Shown here in pieces: positions 48,898-57,041 of a stretch of DNA of 64,000 nt. The DNA comes from Sphingomonadaceae bacterium OTU29LAMAA1. GTDB taxonomy: Bacteria; Pseudomonadota; Alphaproteobacteria; Sphingomonadales; Sphingomonadaceae. The notes beneath the pieces are model-generated. The model had not been told where the DNA came from. It worked only from the letters and a program-made list of their open reading frames with translations, and ran no database searches. The DNA lies in NCBI GenBank assembly GCA_024072375.1, contig CP099617.1, positions 3,355,001-3,419,000 on the forward strand, in the 5' to 3' direction. The position numbers and the translations under genes were made by a program. Each line of letters starts with the position of its first letter. The stretch's first letter is position 1.

Positions 48898-49500
48898 CTA
48901 CCGCTGGCGGGGCTTCCATGTCGCGACACGCCAGAGATAGCCGCCGATCATCAGCACGGTGAGCGCGATCGCAACCGGCCCGACGTAGCGATCCAGCTCC
49001 TGAAAACGCGAACCGAGATAGAGGCCGGCAGCGGCAAGGATGCTGTTCCAGATCAGGCTGCCGGCGAAGGTCCAGACGAGAAAGCGCCAGAGCGGCATGC
49101 AGGTGATGCCGGCTGGCAGCGAGATGATCGTGCGGAACGTCGGCATGAAGCGGAACACGAACACTACCCACCCGCCGTGATGCACGAAGAACCGGTGCAG
49201 TCGTTCGACATCCTCCCATTCCAGCGTCAGCCAGCGACCATGACGATCGACGAACGGGCGGAAGCGCTCGTAACCGATGTGGCGCCCGATATGATACCAG
49301 AAGTAATTGCCCGCCGTCGTCCCCGCGGTTCCCCACAGAACCAGCGGAACGATCGCCATGTCACCGCGCGCGACCGCCATCCCGCCCAGGCCCATGATCA
49401 CCTCCGACGGGATCGGCGGCACGATGTTTTCCAGCGCCATCAGCAGGAAAATGCCGAAATAGCCGCCCCAGGCGATCCCGTTGAGGATGAATTCGGTCAT
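48898..49500 (-). CDS. DedA-family membrane protein
   Basis: Integral inner-membrane protein of 200 residues with five to six hydrophobic helices. Members are now linked to undecaprenyl-phosphate or phospholipid flipping. Family marks are ENIVPPIPSEVIMGLGG near residue 25 and RFMPTFRTIISLPAGITCM near residue 125, the latter carrying the essential Arg residues. Length is normal. It is convergent with xerC (12-base gap) and 24 bases downstream of gshB on the same strand. Confidence 0.93.
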   Translation of the reverse strand: MTEFILNGIAWGGYFGIFLLMALENIVPPIPSEVIMGLGGMAVARGDMAIVPLVLWGTAGTTAGNYFWYHIGRHIGYERFRPFVDRHGRWLTLEWEDVERLHRFFVHHGGWVVFVFRFMPTFRTIISLPAGITCMPLWRFLVWTFAGSLIWNSILAAAGLYLGSRFQELDRYVGPVAIALTVLMIGGYLWRVATWKPRQR

Positions 49501-49524
49501 GTCGGATGGCTAACGGCGGGAACG

Positions 49525-50502
49525 TCAGCCCCGTTCCGTCAGCCCCGTCCCGTTCACGGGTGCCTGACGCTCGATCGCCTCCCAGATCAGGCCGGCGACG
49601 TCGGTGCCGTCGAACCGTTCGATCGCGACGATGCCGGTGGGAGAGGTGACGTTGATTTCCGTGAGCCATTCGCCGCCGATCACGTCGATGCCGACGAACA
49701 GCAGCCCGCGGCGCTTCAGCTCCGGCCCGAGTACGGCGCAAATCTCGCGCTCCTTATCGGTCAGCCCGGTCTTCACCGCCGACCCGCCGACCGCCAGATT
49801 AGATCGGATCTCGCCTTCGCCTGGCAGGCGGTTAATCGCGCCGGCGACCTCGCCATCGACCAGTACGATGCGCTTGTCGCCCTGCGCGACGGCGGGGAGG
49901 AACGCCTGCACCATATGTGGTTCGCGCCACGTCTGGTTGAACACCTCGATCAGCGCGGACAGGTTCGCGCCATCGCTGCCGACGCGGAAGATTGCCTTGC
50001 CGCCATTGCCGTGCAGCGGCTTGACCACGATCTCGCCGTGCCGGGCGAGGAAGGCGCGGGCTTCGTCGAGGCTGCGGGTTATGAGCGTCGGTGGCATGAA
50101 CCGGGCGTAGTCGAGAACGAACACCTTTTCGGGCGCGTTGCGGACGCTGCGCGGGTTGTTCACGACCAGTGTGCGATCCGCGATCCGTTCGAGCAGATGC
50201 GTCGCGGTGATGTAGCCGAGGTCGAAGGGCGGGTCCTGTCGCATCAGCACCACGTCGGCCTGTTCGCCCAGGTCGAGGCTGACGGGCGCCTCGAACCGGA
50301 AATGGTCACCTTCGACCCGCTGCACGGTGACCGGATGCGCCTTGGCCCAGACGCGACCGTCCGCGTAATTGAGGTCTTCGGCGGTATAGTGGAACAGGCT
50401 GTGGCCGCGCGCCTGTGCCGAGAGCATCAGGGCGAACGTTGAATCGCCGGCGATAGCGATGCTGTCGAGCGGGTCCATCTGGACGGCAACGGTGAGGGGC
50501 AT
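49525..50502 (-). CDS. gshB: Glutathione synthetase
   Basis: ATP-grasp enzyme joining gamma-glutamylcysteine and glycine to glutathione. The 325-residue protein has the family's MDPLDSIAIAGDSTF N-terminus, the ATP-grasp segments GEIVVKPLHGNGGKAIFR and VLVDGEVAGAINRLPGEGEIRSNLAVGG, and the C-terminal LTEINVTSPTGI motif. ATG 50502 fits the family. It lies between dedA and yraN on the same strand; gshA is not in the window. Confidence 0.95.
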   Translation of the reverse strand: MPLTVAVQMDPLDSIAIAGDSTFALMLSAQARGHSLFHYTAEDLNYADGRVWAKAHPVTVQRVEGDHFRFEAPVSLDLGEQADVVLMRQDPPFDLGYITATHLLERIADRTLVVNNPRSVRNAPEKVFVLDYARFMPPTLITRSLDEARAFLARHGEIVVKPLHGNGGKAIFRVGSDGANLSALIEVFNQTWREPHMVQAFLPAVAQGDKRIVLVDGEVAGAINRLPGEGEIRSNLAVGGSAVKTGLTDKEREICAVLGPELKRRGLLFVGIDVIGGEWLTEINVTSPTGIVAIERFDGTDVAGLIWEAIERQAPVNGTGLTERG

Positions 50503-50557
50503 GGACGCACTCCGATCGGTTGTTCGAGCCGGCAGTTAGGGTGCGCTCGACCGAATG

Positions 50558-50932
50558 TCATCCTGTCCACGCATTCTCGATGTGGCGGGGGCGGGTGCCG
50601 GGTGCGAGCAGGATGACGTCGACGCGGATGTCGTCGTCCGGCCCCGCATAGCGCGCCATCAGCACCTCCGCGGCCGCCGCGACCCGGGCGAGCCGCCGTT
50701 CGTCGATGGCGAAGTCCAGTTCGGCGGCGGTGCGGCGGGTTTTGACTTCGACGAAGGCGATGAGTTTGCCGCGCCGGGCAACGAGGTCGACTTCGCCTGC
50801 CGGGGTGCGCACGCGGCGGTCGAGGATGGTCCAGCCTTTCAGTCGCAGCCACCAGCCGGCAAGGCGCTCGCCGCGGCGGCCGGCGGCTTCGGCAGCCTGG
50901 CGCGCGGTAGAGGGAGTGCGTCTGGTCGACAT
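50558..50932 (-). CDS. YraN-family (UPF0102) endonuclease-like protein
   Basis: Small protein of 124 residues with a restriction-endonuclease-like fold. The active-site pattern E-V-D-L-V-A-R...F-V-E-V-K (GEVDLVARRGKLIAFVEVKTR) is intact. Its biological role is not established. ATG 50932 is the usual start; sequence further upstream shows no stop until 51091 but is not family-like. It lies near rsmI and an LpoA-like gene, as in E. coli (yraL-lpoA-yraN), which supports the identification. The 221 bases up to the rsmI end show nothing clear. Confidence 0.88.
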   Translation of the reverse strand: MSTRRTPSTARQAAEAAGRRGERLAGWWLRLKGWTILDRRVRTPAGEVDLVARRGKLIAFVEVKTRRTAAELDFAIDERRLARVAAAAEVLMARYAGPDDDIRVDVILLAPGTRPRHIENAWTG

Positions 50933-51153
50933 CGCCGCAGCGTGGCGCAGCGATTTGGTTCGAGCAAGCAATGCTGCGTTGTTCGCTGCGAAGTTGGCAG
51001 CTTCGACGAGCAACGATGGCGGTCGATCGTTGCCGAATGTTGCAGCGATGAGAAGGAGCATGGTCGTGGAAACTGCGTACCGGCGCACCGCGTGCAGGAC
51101 GGAGCGCGTGGACGCGGTGCCCGGTGGCGGCTGGCGATCCGTGTGGAAGGTGG

Positions 51154-52011
51154 TCAGCTGCCTTTCATGGCCAGCGCGCGGGCGTAGAGTTCCTTGCGAT
51201 CAAGGCCGAAGGCCCTCGCCACTTCGCCGGCGGCCTTTGCGACCGGCAACCGGGTTAGGGCTTCGGCCAGCGCGGCTTCGGCGTCGGCGGCGTCGGGAGG
51301 TGGTGCTTCGCCGGGGGGGGCGACGACGATGACGATCTCACCCTTTGGCGGAGCGTCGGCGTAGCGGGCGGCGAGGTGCGTGAGGGTGCCCGTGACTGCC
51401 TCTTCGTAGCGTTTGGTGATCTCGCGCGTCACGGCCGCGTCGCGGTCGCCGAGGCCGTCGGCAAGCGCGGAGAGGCAGACGGACAGGCGCGGACCGGATT
51501 CGTACAGGACGAGGGTGGCGCGGATGGCGGCGATTTCGGCGATTGCGTCGGCACGCGCCTTGGCCTTGCTGGGCAGAAACCCGCAAAACAGGAAACGGTC
51601 GGTCGGCAGGCCAGCGAGCGTGAGCGCGGCGACCGCGGCGCAGGGGCCGGGGATCGTCACCACCGTACGCCCGGCGGCGCGGGCATCGCGGACCAGCTTG
51701 TAGCCGGGATCGGAGATCAGCGGCGTGCCGGCGTCCGACACGAGCGCGATGGCTTCGGTGGTCATGCGGGCGATGAGGCCGGGGCGCATCCCCTCTGCGT
51801 TATGATCGTGATAGGGGATCATCGGGCGTCGGGTGCCGATGTGGCGAAGCAGACCGGCGGTGACGCGGCTGTCCTCCACTGCGATTACATCGGCGCGGGA
51901 CAGGACGTCGGCGGCGCGGGGACTTAGGTCAGCAAGATTGCCGATGGGCGTCGCGACGATGTACAGCCCGGGTTCGAGAGGATTTTCGGATATGGCCACA
52001 GGGGACGTCAT
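51154..52011 (-). CDS. rsmI: 16S rRNA (cytidine1402-2'-O)-methyltransferase
   Basis: SAM-dependent methylation of C1402 in 16S rRNA, tuning decoding. The 285-residue protein has the N-terminal GLYIVATPIGNLADLSPRA signature, EDSRVTAGLLRHIG, LVSDAGTPLISDPGYKLV and the GPCAAVAALTLAGLPTDRFLF SAM loop of the tetrapyrrole-methylase fold. ATG 52011 overlaps the start codon of the divergent lipoprotein gene by two bases, so each promoter must lie within the other's coding sequence. Frames extending to 52326 are antisense to that gene. Confidence 0.95.
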   Translation of the reverse strand: MTSPVAISENPLEPGLYIVATPIGNLADLSPRAADVLSRADVIAVEDSRVTAGLLRHIGTRRPMIPYHDHNAEGMRPGLIARMTTEAIALVSDAGTPLISDPGYKLVRDARAAGRTVVTIPGPCAAVAALTLAGLPTDRFLFCGFLPSKAKARADAIAEIAAIRATLVLYESGPRLSVCLSALADGLGDRDAAVTREITKRYEEAVTGTLTHLAARYADAPPKGEIVIVVAPPGEAPPPDAADAEAALAEALTRLPVAKAAGEVARAFGLDRKELYARALAMKGS

Positions 52012-53209
52012 GGCAGAGGCAGCAACATTTGGACAGGTGCGTACGCGCGGCCTCGGACGCTGGGTGGCGATCCTGGGAGCGGGGCTGCTCGCGGCGTGTT
52101 CGACGGTGGTGCCGCGCGGCCCCGTCGCCGCGCCCGACCGGCCGGTGCGCGCGCCGGTGGAGCGGCCCGACGACTTGCAGGCGGGCCTGCCGCGCGATAC
52201 GCAGCGAAACCGGGTGGCGCTGCTGGTGCCGCTGTCGGGCAGCAACGCAGGCGTGGGCCGCTCGATCGCCAATGCGACGATGCTGGCGGTGCTCGACACC
52301 GGCACCGACAAGGTGCGGATCACCAATTACGACACCGCGACCGGCGCCGCTGCGGCGGCGCAACGCGCGATCGCCGAGGGCGCGCAGTTGATCTTGGGGC
52401 CGCTGCTGTCCGAGGATGTGCGCGTGGTGGCACCGATCGCCAGGGCGGCCGGGGTGCCGGTGCTGAGCTTTTCCAACGACGTGTCGGTGGCGGGCAACGG
52501 CACGTATCTGATGGGCTATGCGCCGGCGCAGTCGATCGACCGGGTGGTGCAATATGCGCGCAGCCGCGGCGTGACGAGCTTTGCCGGGCTGATCCCCAAC
52601 GGCCTGTACGGCGAGCGGGCGTCGACGGCGTTCCTGCGATCGGTCGAGGGTGCGGGCGGCGAGGTCGCGTCGTTGCAGACCTATGGCCGGGTGGCGGGCG
52701 GCATCGCCGGTGCGGTGGCGCGGCTCAACGCGAAGGGGCCGTATGGCGCGGTGCTGGTGGCGGATGCGAGCACCAGCGCAGCGGTAGCGGCGCCGCTGGT
52801 CAAGCGTGGCGGCGGTGGCGCGACGCGCATCCTCGGCACCGAATTGTGGAATTCTGAAGCGGCGGCGGCGGGCAAGGCGGCGCTGAACGGGGCGTGGTTC
52901 GCCAGCGTCGCGGATGGGCTGTACCGGCAATATGCGACCAAATATCGGACGCGCTACGGCGCGGCGCCGTATCGCCTGTCGAGCCTGGGCTATGATGCAG
53001 TGCTGTTGACGGTCCGTATTTCGCGCGATTGGCCGGTAGGGCGGGCTTTTCCGGAGGGAAAGCTGCGCGATAGCGACGGATTCGCCGGGATCGACGGCGC
53101 GTTCCGCTTCGGCCGCGACGGGATCGCGGAGCGGGCGCTGGAGGTACAGGAAATCCAGGGCGGCACGACGGTGACTGTCTCGCCGGCTCCGGCTGGGTTC
53201 GGGCGTTAG
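52010..53209 (+). CDS. Penicillin-binding-protein activator lipoprotein (LpoA/LppC-like)
   Basis: Outer-membrane lipoprotein with a periplasmic-binding-protein-type fold; the E. coli LpoA relative activates PBP1A. The 399-residue protein has an N-terminal basic stretch, a hydrophobic helix and a lipobox LLAACSTVV (Cys near residue 27). The rest matches the ABC-type ligand-binding (Peripla_BP_6/LppC) domain, as in VALLVPLSGSNAGVGRSIANATMLAV and VPVLSFSNDVSVAGNGTYLMG. It lacks LpoA's N-terminal TPR half (E. coli LpoA has 678 residues), so only the C-terminal module is present. GGGG lies before ATG 52010. It overlaps rsmI's start by two bases. Confidence 0.85.
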   Translation: MAEAATFGQVRTRGLGRWVAILGAGLLAACSTVVPRGPVAAPDRPVRAPVERPDDLQAGLPRDTQRNRVALLVPLSGSNAGVGRSIANATMLAVLDTGTDKVRITNYDTATGAAAAAQRAIAEGAQLILGPLLSEDVRVVAPIARAAGVPVLSFSNDVSVAGNGTYLMGYAPAQSIDRVVQYARSRGVTSFAGLIPNGLYGERASTAFLRSVEGAGGEVASLQTYGRVAGGIAGAVARLNAKGPYGAVLVADASTSAAVAAPLVKRGGGGATRILGTELWNSEAAAAGKAALNGAWFASVADGLYRQYATKYRTRYGAAPYRLSSLGYDAVLLTVRISRDWPVGRAFPEGKLRDSDGFAGIDGAFRFGRDGIAERALEVQEIQGGTTVTVSPAPAGFGR

Positions 53210-53234
53210 GGGTTAGAAAAAGATTGCTTCACAT

Positions 53235-53275
53235 GGAGAAGAAGATCTCGGTAGAAGGCCGAAATCTTCTTCTCC
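53235..53275. terminator. Strong hairpin between the LpoA-like gene and hemW
   Basis: GGAGAAGAAGAT (53235-53246) pairs perfectly with ATCTTCTTCTCC (53264-53275). A further TCGG/CCGA pair lies inside the loop. It lies in the 92-base gap between convergent genes, so it can end both transcripts. No long T-run follows on either side. Confidence 0.65.
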
Positions 53276-53301
53276 GCGGCTCGGCGTGAATTGAACCTTC
53301 G

Positions 53302-54462
53302 TCAAGCCAACGCCGGCGCTTCGCCCACGACCAGCGGCAGGATGGCGTCCAACAACAGAGCGCCGGCTTCGGTAACGCGGAGGCGGTCGGGTTCGTGGAC
53401 GATGAAGCCCTGTGCTTCCAGTCGCGCGGCCGCCGGCCAGACGATCGGCGCGGCGCCGCCGGCCAGTCGGGCGACGTGCGTCAGATCGACGCCCTCGCGC
53501 AGGCGGAGGCCCATCAGCAGGGCTTCGGTGGCGCGGTCGTGGGGGGCGAGGGAGGTCTCGACTTCCGTGCCGTGGCCGTTGCGGGCGACGGCGGACAGCC
53601 AATTCTCGGGCTTCTTGCGGCGCTGCGTCGCCACCCCGTCGCGGCGACCGTGCGCGCCGGGGCCGACTCCGGCGTAATCGCCATAGCGCCAATACGTGAG
53701 GTTGTGGCGGCTCTCCGCGCCGGCTTTTGCGTGGTTCGAAGTTTCGTAGGCGGGCAGGCCGGCCGCGGCGGTCATCGCGCGGGTCGCTTCGAACAGGTCG
53801 GCGGCGGTGTCGCCGTCGGGGATGGTCAGGCGGCCCTTGGCGGCTTCGGTGGCGAAGCGCGTGCCCGGTTCGATCGTCAACTGGTACAGCGACAGATGCT
53901 CGGTGCCGAACGACAGCGCGCGTGCGAGCTCCGCCTCCCAGGCGGCAAGGCTCTGGTCGGGAAGCGCGTAGATCAGGTCGAAGCTGACGCGTTCGAAATG
54001 GCGCTGCGCGGTGTCCAGCGCACCGAGGCCTTCGTTAACATCGTGGGCGCGGTCGAGGAACTTGAGCGCGGCATTGTCGAGCGATTGCAGGCCGAGCGAG
54101 ACGCGGTTCACGCCGGCGGCGGCGAGATCGGCGAAGCGCGCGGCCTCGACCGACGAGGGGTTCGCCTCCAGCGTTATTTCGATATTCTCGGCGGGGGTCC
54201 AGATCGTCCGGGCGGCGTCGATGATCGCGGCGACGGTGGCGGGCGGCATCAGCGATGGCGTGCCGCCGCCGAAGAAGATCGATCCCAGCGTGCGGCCGGG
54301 CAGCGCCTGCGCCTCGTAGGCGAGGTCGGCAAGCAGGGCGTCGCGCCACGCCTGCTGGTCCACCGCATCGCGGACGTGGCTGTTGAAGTCGCAATAGGGG
54401 CATTTCGAGACGCAGAACGGCCAGTGGACGTAAAGCGCGAGCGGCGTCTTGTCGGGGATCAT
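53302..54462 (-). CDS. hemW: Radical SAM heme chaperone HemW
   Basis: Iron-sulfur protein that binds heme and delivers it to target proteins; often mislabelled oxygen-independent coproporphyrinogen oxidase. The 386-residue protein has the radical-SAM CxxxCxxC motif CVSKCPYCDF near residue 17, the GGGTPS motif near residue 61 and the HemW-specific HNLTYWRYGDYAG. The extra N-terminal Cys and HNxxW of true CPO enzymes are absent. ATG 54462 is close to the divergent CAP gene, 12 bases apart, so promoters overlap. Confidence 0.94.
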   Translation of the reverse strand: MIPDKTPLALYVHWPFCVSKCPYCDFNSHVRDAVDQQAWRDALLADLAYEAQALPGRTLGSIFFGGGTPSLMPPATVAAIIDAARTIWTPAENIEITLEANPSSVEAARFADLAAAGVNRVSLGLQSLDNAALKFLDRAHDVNEGLGALDTAQRHFERVSFDLIYALPDQSLAAWEAELARALSFGTEHLSLYQLTIEPGTRFATEAAKGRLTIPDGDTAADLFEATRAMTAAAGLPAYETSNHAKAGAESRHNLTYWRYGDYAGVGPGAHGRRDGVATQRRKKPENWLSAVARNGHGTEVETSLAPHDRATEALLMGLRLREGVDLTHVARLAGGAAPIVWPAAARLEAQGFIVHEPDRLRVTEAGALLLDAILPLVVGEAPALA

Positions 54463-54474
54463 GATGGGGGCGAT

Positions 54475-55047
54475 ATGGCGAGGATCATGCTGAAACGCCA
54501 CTCGTGGATTGCGCTTCTGTTGCTTGCCGCCTGCGCCCAGGCGCCGGAACGACCGGAGCGCGTGGTCGAACCGCGGCCCGGCGGGGCGAATGCGCCGCGC
54601 GGGTCGGTGCTGCTGCAACGGGTGATGCTGGCCGGGCATAACCGCGCGCGCGGCGATGTCGGCGTGGCGCCGATCACATGGAGCGAGCCGCTGGCGGCGT
54701 CGGCGCGGGGCTATGCCGAGACGATGGCGCGGACCGGACGGTTCGAACATGCCGTGCAGTCGATCGGGATGGATCGGCAGGGCGAGAATTTGTGGACCGG
54801 GACGCGCGGCGCCTATCGTTATGACGAGATGATCCGTCATTGGGTGGCGGAGAAACGCGATTTCGTGAACGTGCCGGCCCCGCAGTTCAGTCGCACCGGG
54901 CGGTGGCAGGATGTGGGGCATTACACGCAGATAGTATGGCGTGCGACGACACAGGTGGGCTGTGCGCTCGCGAGCAACGCGACCGACGATTATCTGGTGT
55001 GCCGATACGCGCCGCCAGGAAATGTGGTGGGGCAGCGGACGTTCTGA
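54475..55047 (+). CDS. CAP/SCP-domain lipoprotein
   Basis: Secreted or envelope protein of unknown activity. The 190-residue protein has a short signal with lipobox LLLAACAQ (Cys near residue 20), a Pro/Arg linker and the CAP domain (residues about 45-185) with the full metal/active-site tetrad set: His in LAGHNRARG, Glu in GENLWTG and His in GHYTQIVW, and CRYAPPGN at the end. CAP proteins can bind sterols or act as endopeptidases, but the role here is unknown. ATG 54475 follows GGGGG; a second ATG at 54487 has worse spacing. Confidence 0.9.
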   Translation: MARIMLKRHSWIALLLLAACAQAPERPERVVEPRPGGANAPRGSVLLQRVMLAGHNRARGDVGVAPITWSEPLAASARGYAETMARTGRFEHAVQSIGMDRQGENLWTGTRGAYRYDEMIRHWVAEKRDFVNVPAPQFSRTGRWQDVGHYTQIVWRATTQVGCALASNATDDYLVCRYAPPGNVVGQRTF

Positions 55048-55068
55048 GTCTCGGCCGTGGCGGCAGGT

Positions 55069-55098
55069 CCGGTGCTCCCGCCTGTGCAGGAGCACCGG
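55069..55098. repeat. GTGCTCC...GGAGCAC palindromic repeat copy
   Basis: CCGGTGCTCCCGC and GCAGGAGCACCGG flank a short loop, forming one hairpin 13 bases per arm with one mismatch. The core matches one arm of the element at 40123-40200. It lies in the convergent gap between the CAP gene and rdgB and may double as a terminator. Confidence 0.65.
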
Positions 55099-55107
55099 TG
55101 CCAGCGC

Positions 55108-55734
55108 TTAAAGGACCGCGGCGACGAGTTGTTTGAACGCCTCGGCGCGGTGGCTGACGGCGTGTTTGGCGGCGGGGTCCATCTCGCCGAAGGTTTCGGT
55201 GGTCCCGACCGGCAGGAACATCGCGTCATAGCCGAAGCCTTGCTGCCCGCGAGGCGGCCAGACGAGCGTTCCGTCGACGCGGCCTTCGAACCATTCGACG
55301 TGGCCGTCGGGCCAGGCGAGCGCCAGCGCGCAGACGAAATGCGCCGAGCGGGGCAGGTCAGGTTCCTCGTTCAGGCGATCCTCGACCAACCGCATGGCGT
55401 GGCCGAAATCCTTCGATTCGCCGGCCCAGCGCGCCGAGAAGATGCCTGGATCGCCGCCCAGCGCATCGACGCACAGGCCGCTGTCGTCGGCGAGCGCCGG
55501 CAGGCCGGACAGGTCGGCGGCCTGCAACGCCTTCAGCTCGGCATTGGCGACGAAGGTGGTGCCGGTCTCCTCGGGCTCGGGCAGGTCGAGTTCGCCGGCC
55601 GAGACCGGCTCGATCCCGTACGGACCGAGCAGCTCGGCGATCTCGCGGACCTTGCCGGCATTGTGGCTGGCGATGACGAGCTTGCCGGGGGCGAGCTTGC
55701 GGATCGCCTGCGGGTCCCTGCCTTCGCCGCTCAT
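55108..55734 (-). CDS. rdgB: dITP/XTP pyrophosphatase
   Basis: House-cleaning enzyme that removes non-canonical purine triphosphates. The 208-residue protein has the family's N-terminal [41 protein letters not shown] and [10 protein letters not shown] motifs, which form the nucleotide and metal sites. It overlaps the 3' end of rph by four bases (ATGA), so it is co-translated with it. RdgB follows rph in many alphaproteobacteria, and the chaperone genes lie on the other side. Confidence 0.95.
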   Translation of the reverse strand: MSGEGRDPQAIRKLAPGKLVIASHNAGKVREIAELLGPYGIEPVSAGELDLPEPEETGTTFVANAELKALQAADLSGLPALADDSGLCVDALGGDPGIFSARWAGESKDFGHAMRLVEDRLNEEPDLPRSAHFVCALALAWPDGHVEWFEGRVDGTLVWPPRGQQGFGYDAMFLPVGTTETFGEMDPAAKHAVSHRAEAFKQLVAAVL

Positions 55735-56444
55735 CGTACGGCGCGCTCTTGGGCGGCGAAGATGTCGGCGCAGCCGATGCGGGCGAGGCGGAGCAGGCGG
55801 AGCAGCGCCTCTTCGTCATAGGTGGCGTGTTCGGCGGTCGCCTGCGCCTCGGCGATGTTGCCGTTTTCGAGCAGGACGAAATTGCCGTCCGCATCTGCGC
55901 CCGAATCCTCGATGTAATCCAGGTCGAGGACCGGCGTGCCCTGATAGATGCCGCAGCTGACCGCGGCGACCTTCTGCTGGATCGGATCGACCGTCAGCTT
56001 GCCGTTCGCCATCAGCGTGTTGATCGCAAGGCGCAGCGCGACCCAGGCGCCGGAGATCGACGCGGTGCGGGTGCCGCCGTCCGCCTGGATGACGTCGCAG
56101 TCGAGGACGATCTGGCGCTCGCCGAGCAGCTTCATGTCGACCACCGAGCGCAGCGAACGGCCGATCAGCCGCTGGATTTCCTGCGTACGGCCCGACTGCT
56201 TGCCCTTGGCCGCCTCGCGGTTACCGCGGGTGTGGGTGGCGCGGGGGAGCATGCCGTATTCGGCGGTGACCCACCCTTCGCCCTTGCCGCGCAGGAACGG
56301 CGGCACGCGCTCTTCGATGCTGGCGGTGACGAGCACCTTGGTGTCGCCGAAGCCGACCAGCACCGATCCTTCGGCGTGGCGGGTGAAGTTCGGCTCGATC
56401 GTGATGGCACGCATCTGATCGGGGGCGCGGCCGCTGGGGCGCAT
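55731..56444 (-). CDS. rph: Ribonuclease PH
   Basis: Phosphorolytic 3'-to-5' exoribonuclease for tRNA trimming. The 237-residue protein has the RNase PH core with [32 protein letters not shown] (RNA and phosphate contacts) and [22 protein letters not shown] 56444 gives the family-typical [14 protein letters not shown] start. It heads a two-gene unit with rdgB and is divergent from the DUF6438-like lipoprotein gene; the 81-base gap holds both promoters. Confidence 0.96.
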   Translation of the reverse strand: MRPSGRAPDQMRAITIEPNFTRHAEGSVLVGFGDTKVLVTASIEERVPPFLRGKGEGWVTAEYGMLPRATHTRGNREAAKGKQSGRTQEIQRLIGRSLRSVVDMKLLGERQIVLDCDVIQADGGTRTASISGAWVALRLAINTLMANGKLTVDPIQQKVAAVSCGIYQGTPVLDLDYIEDSGADADGNFVLLENGNIAEAQATAEHATYDEEALLRLLRLARIGCADIFAAQERAVR

Positions 56445-56525
56445 TCAACTCTCCTCAAGGTTCGATGCGGCAACGCCCTAGACGGCGCCGGGTGGCTGCG
56501 CCAGTGGTGAGCAAAGGGGACGGGC

Positions 56526-57035
56526 ATGCACAAGGTGTTGATCGCAGGACTGGGTCTCGCTTTGTCGGGGTGCGTGGTGGTGGATGCGTCGAACTCCGGC
56601 AACGGACGGCCGGTGGCGATCGAGAGCGAGACGATCCGCTACGAGACGGCGCCGTGCTACGGCACCTGCCCGGTCTATGCGGTGACGATCGCACCGGACG
56701 GCAAAGGGACGTTCGAGGGCATGCGCTTCACCGCCGTGACCGGGATCAAGGATTTCCAGGCGACGCCGGCGGCCTATCGGACTTTCGCAGCCAAGCTCGC
56801 GCCGTATCGCCCGAAGGAGGCCGAGACGGTGCTGCAACCCGGCAGCCGCGGCTGCGAGAATGCACCGACCGATATGCCTAGCGTCGATATCGTCTGGAGC
56901 GAGCTGAGCGGCGGTCGCCAGCATCTCAACGTCTATTACGGCTGCGGATCGCAGGAGATGCGCGCGGGGCTTCGCTCCGCGCCGGAAGCGCTGCCGATCG
57001 CGGCCTTTATCGGCGATCCGCGGCGTCCTAGATAA
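56526..57035 (+). CDS. DUF6438-like lipoprotein
   Basis: Unknown function. The 169-residue protein has a lipobox LALSGCVVV (Cys16), a short linker and the domain of unknown function recognised by IRYETAPCYGTCPVYAVTI (two Cys, PCxxxCP) near residue 40, followed by ATPAAYRTFAAKLAPYRPK. Four Cys in the domain could form disulfides in the periplasm. It lies 6 bases before hrcA on the same strand, so it is probably co-transcribed with a heat-shock regulator, although no stress function is known for it. Confidence 0.75.
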   Translation: MHKVLIAGLGLALSGCVVVDASNSGNGRPVAIESETIRYETAPCYGTCPVYAVTIAPDGKGTFEGMRFTAVTGIKDFQATPAAYRTFAAKLAPYRPKEAETVLQPGSRGCENAPTDMPSVDIVWSELSGGRQHLNVYYGCGSQEMRAGLRSAPEALPIAAFIGDPRRPR

Positions 57036-57041
57036 CAGCTC

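Noticed and set aside
53302..54462. hemW as oxygen-independent coproporphyrinogen oxidase (HemN).
   Set aside because: It is shorter and has the HemW-specific HNLTYW motif; the label HemN would be a common misannotation.
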